Below, one piece after another: positions 1 to 8,501 of a stretch of 56,381 nt of DNA. A model generated the notes under the pieces. That model made no database searches and was not told the DNA's origin. It saw only the letters and a program-made list of their open reading frames with translations. Numbering within the stretch: position 1 is the stretch's first letter; each line of letters begins with the position of its first letter. The translations under genes and the position numbers were made by a program. This DNA is from Alphaproteobacteria bacterium (GTDB lineage Bacteria; Pseudomonadota; Alphaproteobacteria; CAAGCB01; CAG-977), in the NCBI GenBank assembly GCA_017616015.1, contig JAFZYY010000031.1, positions 1 to 56,381 of the forward strand, read 5' to 3'.

Positions 1-137
1 GACCTGTCCGACCCGTTTACGGGCAGCAAGTAACAAAATGCGCCTGCCAGACCGTTGTACGCCGTTTAGGCGTCGCTAGTAGCATGAGGGCTACGCCCGT
101 CCTGTGAAGTACCACGCGCTAGGCGCGTGGGTGTCTA
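1..137 (+). mobile_element. Right-end remnant of an IS200/IS605-type element (TnpB guide-RNA-like hairpins)
   Basis: No gene fits here, but a chain of hairpins does: 12-15/20-23, 59-63/69-73, 79-83/90-94 (or 88-91/95-98) and a perfect 8-bp stem 112-119/123-130 with a TAG loop. The order 'gtagc..gagggctacgccc..cctgtgaag' followed by a GC stem-loop near the end resembles the 3' ends of many tnpB genes, where the omega/re RNA overlaps the transposon right end. That resemblance is from memory of the family; the stems are directly visible. Any tnpB would lie to the left of the window. A chance terminator cluster is the alternative. Confidence 0.42.
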
Positions 138-150
138 TTATGGAAAATTA

Positions 151-179
151 TTGACAAAAAAGGTGTCTTTTTTTACTAT
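151..179 (+). promoter_or_regulatory. Sigma70-type promoter of the metallopeptidase gene
   Basis: A perfect TTGACA (151-156) lies 17 bp before TACTAT (174-179). The expected start near 186 gives a short leader to the ATG at 216, which has an AAGGGG ribosome site. It begins just beyond the mobile-element remnant, so the gene has its own promoter. Confidence 0.65.
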
Positions 180-215
180 TACTTCAAATATTTTTTATGA
201 AATAAGGGGTGTAAA

Positions 216-1283
216 ATGGCTATTAAAGAAGGATTTCAAGGCTCTAAAAAAACGGTTGTTTATCCGGAAGAGAAACCTGCCGTTGACGTTGATTTAAGCA
301 CTTGCCCGAAAAAAGACAGACCGCGCATGATTTCCATCATCAATCGTCTGGCAAAAAGCAAACTGGGGCTTGAGACTTTACAAATCGCCGTGGATAACGG
401 TTATCATTTCAACTTTATTAAAGGGGCGACCCGCGCGTTCGGTTTTGCGGATCCCACCAATAAAAGAATCGCTTTGAATCCGAATGTCACAGATGAAAAA
501 TTGATCGGAACGCTGTGCCATGAATGCCGTCATGCCGGTCAGTTCTCACGCGCTTCCGATTTAAGCGAAGAAAAATGGGACGTTAAAACCAATTTGGTTT
601 ATATGCGCGCCATGGAAGCCGATGCGCAGGCATATGCGGCTTCTGCTTGCGAAGAGTTGTTCCGTATGGGCGATGAAGGACCGAAAAAGGAATTTTACAG
701 ATTCTATCCCGAAATTGCCAAGGGCTTCACAAACGCCTTGATTAAAAACGACGGCAAAATGGGGCATGCTCTGCTGACGGATACCTTTAAAGCCTGGTAT
801 GATCAGTTAGGGACGAAATCTGTTTACGAAGAAAACTATCTGTTGACACCGATGCAGCAGGAATTGCGTGACATCGCTAACGGCAAGGGAACGACGATGA
901 CTTTTGAAACGTCCATTTCCGCTCAGAAGACGATAGCTGAAATCGCTTGGACAAAGGACGGCAACTATTTCAAGGACGATCCGGAAATCTTAAACGGCGG
1001 CCAATATCTGAACGTTTCCGAATTTACAATGGAACAAATGAAGAAATTCTTTGAATTCCGCAAAGAAATGACGGGTATCGACGATTCTAAAGCGCTGGAA
1101 GGTATTCCGACCCGCCCGAATACGATTGAACCGCGCGTTCCCGCAATGAAAAAGCCGCCGGTAAAGAAATCAAAGGCCGATAAGATAAAGAAAATCAATC
1201 ATAACAAAGAGGCGGTTAAAAAACAGACCTTAGCGGCCAAATTTGTTAAGGCACAAAAGCTGATGGCCAAACAGGAACGTTAA
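216..1283 (+). CDS. Putative zinc metallopeptidase (DUF6782-like), 355 aa
   Basis: The visible signature is a zincin motif HECRH at residues 102-106, in the context LIGTLCHECRHAGQ. A second conserved acidic stretch, EADAQAYA, starts near residue 133; its Glu134 could be the third zinc ligand. There is no signal peptide or membrane segment, so a cytosolic protein is expected. The tail after residue 300 is Lys-rich (KKPPVKKSKADKIKK) and may bind nucleic acid or be disordered. The arrangement matches what I recall of DUF6782 putative metallopeptidases, whose substrate is unknown. The ATG is supported by AAGGGG seven bases upstream. The gene is monocistronic, with its own promoter (151-179) and terminator (1302-1334). 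The catalytic role is inferred from the motif alone. Confidence 0.7.
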   Translation: MAIKEGFQGSKKTVVYPEEKPAVDVDLSTCPKKDRPRMISIINRLAKSKLGLETLQIAVDNGYHFNFIKGATRAFGFADPTNKRIALNPNVTDEKLIGTLCHECRHAGQFSRASDLSEEKWDVKTNLVYMRAMEADAQAYAASACEELFRMGDEGPKKEFYRFYPEIAKGFTNALIKNDGKMGHALLTDTFKAWYDQLGTKSVYEENYLLTPMQQELRDIANGKGTTMTFETSISAQKTIAEIAWTKDGNYFKDDPEILNGGQYLNVSEFTMEQMKKFFEFRKEMTGIDDSKALEGIPTRPNTIEPRVPAMKKPPVKKSKADKIKKINHNKEAVKKQTLAAKFVKAQKLMAKQER

Positions 1284-1301
1284 AAGCAATTATATTTTAT
1301 G

Positions 1302-1334
1302 AAAAAAGTCTCTGATAATCAGAGACTTTTTTTT
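1302..1334 (+). terminator. Rho-independent terminator
   Basis: A 10-bp stem (1306-1315 with 1319-1328, loop TAA) is followed by a T run, 19 bases after the stop of the metallopeptidase-like gene. A-rich flanking sequence upstream lengthens the stem. Confidence 0.85.
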
Positions 1335-1412
1335 ATGTTAATAATAAAGCGCTCTACATTTTCGGATAAATCGCTTATTATTCTTTTGTTCGTTTTGTAA
1401 ACAGAGGCCGCA

Positions 1413-2558
1413 ATGTATTCGGAAAAAAAGCTTTTTCAATATTTGTTTCTTATTTTTTTCGCCGTTGTGACGGCTTATTCCATCATGATCAGGGCTTCTT
1501 TTTATGATGATGAAGGTATGCCTCGTTCATCGGACGGTTTTTTCAAAGTTATAGGGGAAGATTTAGCCGGTGATTATGCTTTGTTCCGTTTGCTGGAACA
1601 GAAAACTCCGCCGCAGGAAGCATATCGCAGTGAAAAAATCTCCGCTTTTTTGAATAAGAAAACACATATTGACGGCACTTTTTTTTCTTTTGCCTCTCCG
1701 ATGAAAGCGTTTGCTGCCGTTCCGTTGCTGAATGTTCCGTACAATAATTTTTTTGAAACGTGGTTTCTATGGGGATTGGGATTGTTCGGCGTCGCAATGT
1801 ATTCGTTGTTTCCTTTGAAAAAGACGTTGTTTCTGATGTTTGCTTTGCCGGCGGCCTTTTTAAGCTTTATGACCGGCGGCTGGGGACTTTTTGCTGCTGC
1901 CGCGGTTGTTTTGGCGTTGACGTTAACCGAAGACTATCCCAAAACCGCTGGCTTTTTCGCGGCATTATGCGCTGTCGAACCGATTGTTTTCATTTTCATC
2001 GCCGCTGTTTTTCTGATTCGTCATCAGAAAAAAGCCGCCTCTGTTTGCATCGGCATGGGGCTGTCTTTGTTTATACTTGCCTTGTTCCGTTATGATATGA
2101 CGGCGTTTAAAGCCGCTTTCTCTTCCGCCTGGCGGATCTTAACCGAAAAACCGTGCGCGTTAACGTCATTCGGCGCCGCTTTGATCTGCGAAGGAATGCC
2201 TGTGCCGGCAGCATTGACATTGCATGTGTTGTCGGTCGTCGGGATAGTTTTCTTCGGCGTTCGTCTGTTTCTGAAGCAATCCTGCTCCCAAGCCGTTCAG
2301 GACACTTATTTGTGCGCGGCGCTGTGCGTAATATCGCCGTTTTCCGTTCTGGGCGATTACGGCTTGTTATATGCGGGAATAGCTTTTCTGCTTTTGGATT
2401 CTGAACGAAGAGGAAATTTAAAAGGGGATATTTTATTTATCTTTCTGGCTTTTTCTTCGATTTATATCGAACCGTTTTTTGTAAAATGGACGGGCTTTTC
2501 CGTTCAGATGTTTTTATCGTTTCTTTTGCTGGAAGTTTCTTATCGGAGATCCTATTAA
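1413..2558 (+). CDS. Polytopic membrane protein, possibly GT87/DUF2029-like, 381 aa
   Basis: Nine or ten hydrophobic segments run through the protein. The soluble loop after the first segment (about residues 30-90) contains GDYALFRLLEQ and later SFASPMKAFAAVPLLNVPY. This order recalls DUF2029/GT87 glycosyltransferases, in which a periplasmic loop with an acidic residue after the first helix is followed by a 'P..PL...P' turn. Those enzymes use polyprenyl-phosphate sugars. I cannot verify catalytic residues here, so the assignment is tentative. The final codons overlap by 4 bp the end of the convergent gene at 2555-3307. There is no clear ribosome site better than AGAGG 10 bases before the ATG. 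Confidence 0.6.
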   Translation: MYSEKKLFQYLFLIFFAVVTAYSIMIRASFYDDEGMPRSSDGFFKVIGEDLAGDYALFRLLEQKTPPQEAYRSEKISAFLNKKTHIDGTFFSFASPMKAFAAVPLLNVPYNNFFETWFLWGLGLFGVAMYSLFPLKKTLFLMFALPAAFLSFMTGGWGLFAAAAVVLALTLTEDYPKTAGFFAALCAVEPIVFIFIAAVFLIRHQKKAASVCIGMGLSLFILALFRYDMTAFKAAFSSAWRILTEKPCALTSFGAALICEGMPVPAALTLHVLSVVGIVFFGVRLFLKQSCSQAVQDTYLCAALCVISPFSVLGDYGLLYAGIAFLLLDSERRGNLKGDILFIFLAFSSIYIEPFFVKWTGFSVQMFLSFLLLEVSYRRSY

Positions 2559-3307
2559 AGTTCCGCGATAAAAACGATGGGAAATTCGGCGCGGAAAATA
2601 TCGGCTTTTTCTTTTGTCATCAGATTGTATCGGCAAAGAGTATTTGCGTCGGCAAAAAGAAGCTCTTCTCCGCTTTTTGAAAAGGAAAGGGCGGAGACAT
2701 TATTTGTTTCTATTTCATCTTGCGTTTTTCCGGAAACAACGATTTTTTTGTTTTGAATAAAAGCTCTGAAACCAGTGATGCCGCTGTAAACAGGGCTATG
2801 TCCCTGCGGGCTGATTTCAACCGTTCTGAGTTGTTTATATAAACGGACGGCTTTTAAGGCGCCCGATACGTCCGTATACATTAAAACGTCCGAAGAACAA
2901 AAGCAAACCGGAGAGAACGAAGCCGGAATTTTAATAAAAGGCAGGGGAAACCAACCGAATTCTTCGTGTATGATGACACGCAGCTGTGTTTCCTGAGTCG
3001 TTTTATCCGTTGCCAAAAAAGCTATTTTCTGATTGTCCGGAGAAACGGCCGTATGTGAAATCGTCTTGTTTGACAGCGCAAACAGGAAAGAAAAATCGGA
3101 AGCGGAGTCGATTTTCATTCGGCTGATCAGGTCTTTTCCGTCTTTATTCCATACGCCGTAAATCATCTGGAAATCTGCGTGATAGGACAGGAATCTCGCG
3201 CTTTCGTCTAAAGGAATTAAACGTCGATCTTGTGTTAAAAAAGCATATTTGACATCATCTTTTTCAGCGACGCCGATTAAAAATTGATAAAAAGGCATCA
3301 TGACCAT
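2555..3307 (-). CDS. Beta-propeller-like protein of unknown function, 250 aa
   Basis: I do not recognise a specific family. The protein has repeated short strand-rich blocks with the flavour of TolB/WD-like propellers: 'TAVSPDNQKIAFLATDK' near residue 87 and 'SALSFSKSGEELLFADANT' near residue 210 both have the 'S..G..L.FA' pattern. No signal peptide is apparent and cysteines are few. Three ATGs are available at the N-terminus (MVMM); the first is taken here. The gene converges with the preceding membrane-protein gene and diverges from moxR, sharing an 82-bp gap with it. It could be a scaffold for the neighbouring operon, but nothing in the sequence shows that. Confidence 0.55.
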   Translation of the reverse strand: MVMMPFYQFLIGVAEKDDVKYAFLTQDRRLIPLDESARFLSYHADFQMIYGVWNKDGKDLISRMKIDSASDFSFLFALSNKTISHTAVSPDNQKIAFLATDKTTQETQLRVIIHEEFGWFPLPFIKIPASFSPVCFCSSDVLMYTDVSGALKAVRLYKQLRTVEISPQGHSPVYSGITGFRAFIQNKKIVVSGKTQDEIETNNVSALSFSKSGEELLFADANTLCRYNLMTKEKADIFRAEFPIVFIAEL

Positions 3308-3337
3308 AAATTGTAGTGTCCCGAAACGGTGGAATCA

Positions 3338-3343
3338 TATAAT
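3338..3343 (+). promoter_or_regulatory. Candidate -10 element of the moxR-bat operon
   Basis: A perfect TATAAT lies 46 bp before the moxR ATG in the 82-bp divergent gap. No good -35 is seen at 16-18 bp; TTGTAG at 3311-3316 is 21 bp away. The operon may therefore depend on an activator or another sigma factor. Confidence 0.35.
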
Positions 3344-3389
3344 ATAGCGACAGTGTAACAGCTATAAAGGCAAAAAAGGAGTTTTTTTT

Positions 3390-4385
3390 ATGCTGACCGA
3401 AAACGAAACCAAAACGGAAATGACAAGCGCCCGCCAAAGCTTTATGCGGCTGAAGGAATATATGAACGGCTGCATCGTCGGACAGACGGAGTTGGTGGAC
3501 AAGCTGCTGATCGCTTTGTTAGCGGACGGGCATCTGCTTGTGGAAGGCGCTCCCGGTTTGGCAAAAACAAAGGCAATTAAAAAACTTTCCGAAGCGATCG
3601 AAGGCGATGATCAGCGCATTCAGTTTACGCCGGACTTGTTGCCTTCGGATATTACGGGCAGTGATATTTATCGTCCGGAAACGGGGGATTTTAAGTTTCA
3701 GCCGGGACCGATCTTCCATAACCTGATTTTGGCGGACGAAATCAACCGCGCGCCCGCAAAAGTGCAGTCGGCTTTGCTGGAAGGCATGGCCGAACGACAG
3801 GTGACGGTCGGCGGAAAGACATACAAACTGCCTCAGCTGTTTATGGTGATGGCGACGCAGAACCCGATTGAACAGGAAGGAACGTATCCTTTGCCGGAAG
3901 CTCAGCTGGATCGTTTCCTGATGTACGTTAAAATTGATCAGCCCGACGCGGCGGCCGAACGACAGATTTTGCAACTGGTGCGCAACGAGGCTTTGGCAGA
4001 CGGCGCCGCCGGAAAAATCGAAGTGATGCCGCAGGACAGAGTGTTTTCCGCGCGTAAAGAAGCTTTGAACGTGCATCTTTCTCCGGCATTGGAAGAATAT
4101 ATCGTTCAGTTGATTATGGCGACGCGGCGGCCGCAGGCGTATGACGGAAAGTTCGCGCGCTGGGTGGCTTTCGGCGCAAGTCCGCGCGGCACGATCGCTT
4201 TGGATCGTTGCGCCCGCGCCAGAACGTGGCTGGCCGGCAGAGATTATGTTTTGCCGGAAGATATTCACGCCGTTGTGCATGACGTGTTGCGTCACCGCAT
4301 TATTCTGACTTTTGAGGCCGAGGCCGAAGGCGTAACGCCGGACAGCTTTATTGACATGTTGTTATCGCAGGTGCCGTTGCCGTAA
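3390..4385 (+). CDS. moxR: MoxR-family AAA+ ATPase, 331 aa
   Basis: This is an AAA+ ATPase of the MoxR group, thought to act as a chaperone or metal-insertion motor for VWA-domain partners. Walker A is GAPGLAKT at residues 53-60 and Walker B is LILADE at 112-117, continuing as INRAPAK as is typical for MoxR. A sensor-1 ATQNP lies near 155-159. The C-terminal lid domain runs from about residue 205. Length is normal for the family. A strong AAGGAG lies before the ATG. It is first in a run of six genes (3390-9835) with overlapping or abutting ends, the classic MoxR-DUF58-VWA 'aerotolerance' arrangement. Its partners are probably the DUF58 and BatA/B proteins that follow. Confidence 0.93.
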   Translation: MLTENETKTEMTSARQSFMRLKEYMNGCIVGQTELVDKLLIALLADGHLLVEGAPGLAKTKAIKKLSEAIEGDDQRIQFTPDLLPSDITGSDIYRPETGDFKFQPGPIFHNLILADEINRAPAKVQSALLEGMAERQVTVGGKTYKLPQLFMVMATQNPIEQEGTYPLPEAQLDRFLMYVKIDQPDAAAERQILQLVRNEALADGAAGKIEVMPQDRVFSARKEALNVHLSPALEEYIVQLIMATRRPQAYDGKFARWVAFGASPRGTIALDRCARARTWLAGRDYVLPEDIHAVVHDVLRHRIILTFEAEAEGVTPDSFIDMLLSQVPLP

Positions 4386-5359
4386 TGTTTGATCGATTAA
4401 CCTCTTTTTTGCGCAAACAAGCGATAAATCCGACGCCTTCTTTTACGGAAGAAGGGGACGGAATACACGTGTCTTTGCCGGAATTGCTAGCGCAAAAACG
4501 GTTCGTGCCGCTTCTGTCTTTTGATACTCTGGGTTTTTCAAAAGCGGAAGGATTGGGACTTCATCGCTCGCCTTTTCGCGGCAGAGGTATGGAATTCGAC
4601 GAAGTCCGCGCTTATCATCAGGGCGACGACATTCGTTTGATTGATTGGCGTGTGACGGCCAGAACGGGAAAGGCGCATACCAAGCTGTATCGGGAAGAAC
4701 GGGACCGCCCCGTTCTGTTTCTGGCGGATTTTCGCCCCCGTATGCATTTCGGCACGCGCAAAGCCTTTAAATCCGTTATGGCCGCGCGGGTTTTGGCCGC
4801 TTTAGCGTGGGCATCGCGGGAACACGGCGATAAAATCGGCGCAATTATCCTGTCGGCGGAACATTATTTTAAAATCGCACCGCACAGACAACTGCGCCGG
4901 TTGATGGAAGTCTTTAACGCGACGGTCGTAGCGGCAAATGACGAAGAAAAAACAAAGGGAACAGCGCTCAGCGACGCTTTGGGCGAATTGCGGCGCGTCA
5001 GCAAGAACGGCGGGCGCGTTTATATTGTCAGCGACTTTTACGGCTTTGACGAGGAATGCAAAAAGCATCTGACATACATTTCCCGCCATTGCGACGTGGT
5101 TTGCATTCAAATCTTTGATCCGTTGGAAGAAACGCCGCCGCCTCCGGGAGCCTATCGGATCAGCGACGGACACCGGATTGTAACGATTTACACGGACGAT
5201 GAAAAATGGCGCAAAGAGTATGAAAAGCTGTTTGTCGAACCGCGCCGCGATCTGGAAAATTTCTGTAAAAGCAGACATATTATTTATATCGGACTGCGCA
5301 CGGATCAGGATATGGTGCAAGTCGTGCGCCGGGGCGTTTTAACTGCGGGGGAAAAATAA
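4385..5359 (+). CDS. DUF58 protein of the MoxR-VWA operon, 324 aa
   Basis: The DUF58 core is unmistakable: EFDEVRAYHQGDDIRLIDWR at residues 70-89, followed by the Arg-rich LYREERDRPV. The C-terminal half looks like a VWA-type Rossmann fold, with strands DRPVLFLAD and GGRVYIVSDFYG. No N-terminal membrane pair is visible, unlike some DUF58 proteins, so it may be cytosolic or peripheral. The start ATG shares its A with the moxR stop (TAATG), so translation is probably coupled. In known systems DUF58 proteins are presumed to link the MoxR ATPase to the VWA proteins; the biochemical role is not established. Confidence 0.9.
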   Translation: MFDRLTSFLRKQAINPTPSFTEEGDGIHVSLPELLAQKRFVPLLSFDTLGFSKAEGLGLHRSPFRGRGMEFDEVRAYHQGDDIRLIDWRVTARTGKAHTKLYREERDRPVLFLADFRPRMHFGTRKAFKSVMAARVLAALAWASREHGDKIGAIILSAEHYFKIAPHRQLRRLMEVFNATVVAANDEEKTKGTALSDALGELRRVSKNGGRVYIVSDFYGFDEECKKHLTYISRHCDVVCIQIFDPLEETPPPPGAYRISDGHRIVTIYTDDEKWRKEYEKLFVEPRRDLENFCKSRHIIYIGLRTDQDMVQVVRRGVLTAGEK

Positions 5360-5836
5360 ATGCAGGGGCGGGGAATTGATTTGTCCGGATTAAGGGATAT
5401 TCATCTGCCGGAAATTCCGTCCGTATGGCCGTTGCCGATTGCTTTTTGGATCATGCTTTTTTCTGTTTTTCTGACGGTTTTTGTGTTTCGGTGGGGCTGG
5501 ACTTATTTTCATAGGATAACAGCTAAGAAATATGCAAATCGTGAAGTTGAAAGTTTAACTAAACGATTTAATGGAAATAACTATAAAATATCTTCTGAAA
5601 TATGTTTATTACTGCGGCGGATTGCGTTGATGAAATTCAAGCGCGAAGACGTTTCTCTTTTATCCGGCAAAGCCTGGCGTCAATTCCTTGAAAAAACAAC
5701 AAAAAAGCCTGTTTTTAGCGGACAGGCCGGCGATATTGTCGAAAACATCATGTTTATTCCCGCCGATCAGTTTCCTTATACGGATATTTCGGCATTGGTT
5801 GCGGCAGCTAAGGAATGGATTTCTGAAAATACATGA
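5360..5836 (+). CDS. DUF4381 membrane protein, 158 aa
   Basis: It has the length and layout of DUF4381: a short Pro-rich lead (LRDIHLPEIPSVWPLPIAFW), one membrane helix at about residues 28-48, and a helical cytoplasmic part with LLRRIALMKFKREDVSLLSGKAWRQFLE. The start abuts the DUF58 stop, and the end overlaps the next gene by 4 bp (ATGA). Codons between about 5515 and 5610 are clearly AT-richer than the rest of the operon, covering the segment just after the membrane helix. The family occurs in MoxR-VWA operons and is presumed to help assemble them at the membrane; its mechanism is unknown. Confidence 0.85.
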   Translation: MQGRGIDLSGLRDIHLPEIPSVWPLPIAFWIMLFSVFLTVFVFRWGWTYFHRITAKKYANREVESLTKRFNGNNYKISSEICLLLRRIALMKFKREDVSLLSGKAWRQFLEKTTKKPVFSGQAGDIVENIMFIPADQFPYTDISALVAAAKEWISENT

Positions 5837-6789
5837 TTCATTTCGGCTGGCCTTTGATTTTTCTCTGTTTTCCGTTGCCCGTGTTGGCGCAAAGATTCTT
5901 TTTGTCCGGCAGAGAAAACGCAACGGCAATTAAAGTTCCTTTCTTTGCGGAAATCAAAGCCGCTTCAAAGGCGCGTCGTTTCCGCGCGAGCAGGCAAACG
6001 CTTCTTTTGTGGGTTCTGTGGGGATTATTGGTGACAGCCGCGGCCAGACCGCAAATTTCAGGCGGACTGCAGGAATATACGGTTCCCGTCCGCGATATTA
6101 TTTTGGCATTGGATATTTCCCGTTCCATGTTGCATCAGGATATGGACGAAGAAGGGAAAAGTCGTCTGGACACCGTCAAAGAAGCGGCGATTTCATTCGT
6201 TAACATGCGAAAAAACGATCGCGTCGGAATTGTTTTGTTTTCGGAACAAACAAGCCTGTATGTGCCGTTGACGGTCGATACGGCGGCTTTGAACGAAATG
6301 TTGAACGGCGTTCAGGCCGGATTGCTCGGAACTTTGACGGCGGTCGGTGATGCGATGGGGCTTTCATTGAAGTATCTGGAAAACAGCGAGGCCCGGCATA
6401 AAATTATCGTCTTGTTGACCGACGGTATGAACAACGCCGGAAATATTACGCCTGACGAAGCCTTGGAAGCCGCTAAAAAAGCCGGCGTTACCGTTTATAC
6501 GATAGGCGTCGGATCTGATGCGGATCAAAAAACGGGGGTTGATACCGACTTTTTAAGGAAAACCGCCGTTGAAACGGGAGGAATGTTCTTTATGGCAAAA
6601 GAGCGGGAAGCCGTTGCCAAAGCTTATTCGGAAATTGCCAAAAATGAACCGAAATCCGAAGCCCCCGTTTATTTAATCCGTTATCGGGAATTGTATTTCT
6701 GGCCTTTGGCGGTTTTTGCGCTGATTGTTTTTGCTGTGATTTTAAAGCGCTTGATTGAACGCGTCATGTTCGCGCGGAGGACGGGATAA
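5833..6789 (+). CDS. batA: BatA-like VWA membrane protein, 318 aa
   Basis: It is a von Willebrand factor A domain protein of the aerotolerance group. Membrane segments lie at about residues 1-22 and 56-72, and another near the C-terminus (about 285-308), bracketing the VWA domain at about 85-270. The MIDAS metal-binding motif DISRS is at residues 94-98. A later conserved Thr lies in GTLTAVGDA and the Asp motif in LLTDGMNNAG. These residues suggest an intact divalent-metal adhesion site. The start overlaps the DUF4381 stop (ATGA) and the end overlaps the next start (TAATG), so it is coupled both ways. It probably forms a membrane complex with the adjacent BatB/C protein. Confidence 0.88.
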   Translation: MIHFGWPLIFLCFPLPVLAQRFFLSGRENATAIKVPFFAEIKAASKARRFRASRQTLLLWVLWGLLVTAAARPQISGGLQEYTVPVRDIILALDISRSMLHQDMDEEGKSRLDTVKEAAISFVNMRKNDRVGIVLFSEQTSLYVPLTVDTAALNEMLNGVQAGLLGTLTAVGDAMGLSLKYLENSEARHKIIVLLTDGMNNAGNITPDEALEAAKKAGVTVYTIGVGSDADQKTGVDTDFLRKTAVETGGMFFMAKEREAVAKAYSEIAKNEPKSEAPVYLIRYRELYFWPLAVFALIVFAVILKRLIERVMFARRTG

Positions 6790-8501
6790 TGGAAATAACC
6801 GTTTTGCGTCTCTGGGCGTTGATTTTTTTGATTCCCGCCGTTCTTTTCTGCTTTTTCAGGCTGAAATCCGTTCAGGCGTGGCTGGGAATAGTCGACGCGC
6901 ATCTGTTAAAGCCTTTGGCGGTAAAGACGTACGTGCGGCTGAAAGAAAAACTGACCGCCTTTTTCCTGATATTGTGCGTTTGCTCGTTTGCGGCGGCTTT
7001 GTGCGGCGTTTCTCTGAAAAGCGATAAAGCGCCGCTGTATTATCCGAAATCCCCCGCCGTTATCGTGTTGGATATGTCGCTGTCCATGAAGATTCAAGAC
7101 ATTCAGCCCAATCGGTTCAGCCGCGCGATTTTTAAAATTTATGATTTGTTGGAAGAGCTGAAAGGGAATCCGGTCGCTTTAGTCGTTTTTACCGATGAAC
7201 CGTATCAGCTGATACCGATAACAACCGATAAAGACGTTATAGAATCCGTTTTGCCGCTGTTGAATTTTTCTTTAATGCCGTCACAAGGCTCCAGAACGGA
7301 CAGGGCGCTCAAAGAGGCTTTGCGCTCGATTGAAGAGACGGGAGCCGGCTTCGGCGATATTTTTCTGATAACCGACGGCGCGGACGACGTGTTTGAAATA
7401 CAGGATATGACGCAGGAATTAGTCCGTTCGGCGGCGCAGAAAGGAAACAGGCTGTTTATCCTGGGGGTCGGAACCCTGAAAGGCGGCCGGTTGTTGGAAA
7501 AAGAAGACAAACCTGTCTTCGATGCTTTGGGAAATCCCGTAATGCACAGGCTGAAAGAAGGTTATCTGAAGCTTTTGGCTAAGCAGGGAAACGGAAAATA
7601 CGCCGGAATTCAAACGGATAATTCGGATATTTCCGCTTTGATAAAAGCCAGATCCGCACTTTCGGCCGGCAAAGAAAGCTCGGTGACGGATCCGTCTTTG
7701 GGGGATACCGGGTACTGGTTTTTAATTTTACCGTTAATCGGATTTCCGTTCTTATTTCAGAAAGGGCGGTTGTTGGTCGGCTTGTTGATTTTTTTGACCG
7801 CTTTTCCGGCGCGTGCGGACGTCGCTGACGCGTTTCTTTCTCCTTCCGGCGCCGCCATGCGGCAGTTGGAGAGAGGCGACCGGAGCGCTGCCGTAGCGAC
7901 CGCAGAGCGTTCAAACGATTTTACGGCGCTTTATAATGTCGGGACAAAGATGATTCTTTTGCAGAATTACTCTCAGGCCGTTTTGTTGTTGGGAAAAGCC
8001 GTACAGCTCAGACCGGATAACGAAGACGCTCAAATTAATTGGGAAATAGCCAAAAGGCTGAATGAGAATCCGCCTGACGATGAATCTCCGAACGCGGGGG
8101 AAAACGATCAGAGCCAAAATCCGGATCAATCCGATGACGGGCAGGGGGATTCGGAGGGGGAAAACAACTTAAACCAAAATAACAATAATGATAGTCAAGA
8201 TACTGATAATAAAGAAAACAATAATCAAAAAGACGACGAAAACAATCGCGGGGAAAATCAGGAATCTTCTTCTTCGGATTCAGACGGAAACAATCCGGAA
8301 CCGGAAGGAAATCAGAATGAAACGCCTGTTTCCGGTGAAGCCGGCAACGGGGAAAACGACAGTGACGAAGATCCGCCGGATTCCGAAAACAAGATGTTCC
8401 CCGTACACGAGGATCCTTTAACGCTGCTGCGTCATAAAATTTTGTTTTTACATCAGGAACGGCGTTATAATCAGGAAAAGCAAATCGGGGCGCCATGGTA
8501 A
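6789..8501 (+). CDS. batB: BatB-BatC fusion: VWA domain, TPR and acidic Asn/Asp-rich tail, 570 aa
   Basis: The N-terminal part matches BatB: two membrane helices (about residues 10-25 and 55-75), then a VWA domain with MIDAS DMSLS near residue 96, a TD pair in GSRTDRALK and DGADDV. A third membrane region lies at about 310-345. After an ARADVADAF segment resembling a signal cleavage site comes a TPR-like helical part (NVGTKMILLQNYSQAVLLL). Next is an extreme low-complexity stretch, about residues 430-537, of Asn, Asp, Glu, Gly and Ser. The protein ends with PLTLLRHKILFLHQERRY. In other bacteria BatC (TPR) is a separate gene, so here the two appear fused. The end overlaps BatD by 7 bp. Confidence 0.85.
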   Translation: MEITVLRLWALIFLIPAVLFCFFRLKSVQAWLGIVDAHLLKPLAVKTYVRLKEKLTAFFLILCVCSFAAALCGVSLKSDKAPLYYPKSPAVIVLDMSLSMKIQDIQPNRFSRAIFKIYDLLEELKGNPVALVVFTDEPYQLIPITTDKDVIESVLPLLNFSLMPSQGSRTDRALKEALRSIEETGAGFGDIFLITDGADDVFEIQDMTQELVRSAAQKGNRLFILGVGTLKGGRLLEKEDKPVFDALGNPVMHRLKEGYLKLLAKQGNGKYAGIQTDNSDISALIKARSALSAGKESSVTDPSLGDTGYWFLILPLIGFPFLFQKGRLLVGLLIFLTAFPARADVADAFLSPSGAAMRQLERGDRSAAVATAERSNDFTALYNVGTKMILLQNYSQAVLLLGKAVQLRPDNEDAQINWEIAKRLNENPPDDESPNAGENDQSQNPDQSDDGQGDSEGENNLNQNNNNDSQDTDNKENNNQKDDENNRGENQESSSSDSDGNNPEPEGNQNETPVSGEAGNGENDSDEDPPDSENKMFPVHEDPLTLLRHKILFLHQERRYNQEKQIGAPW

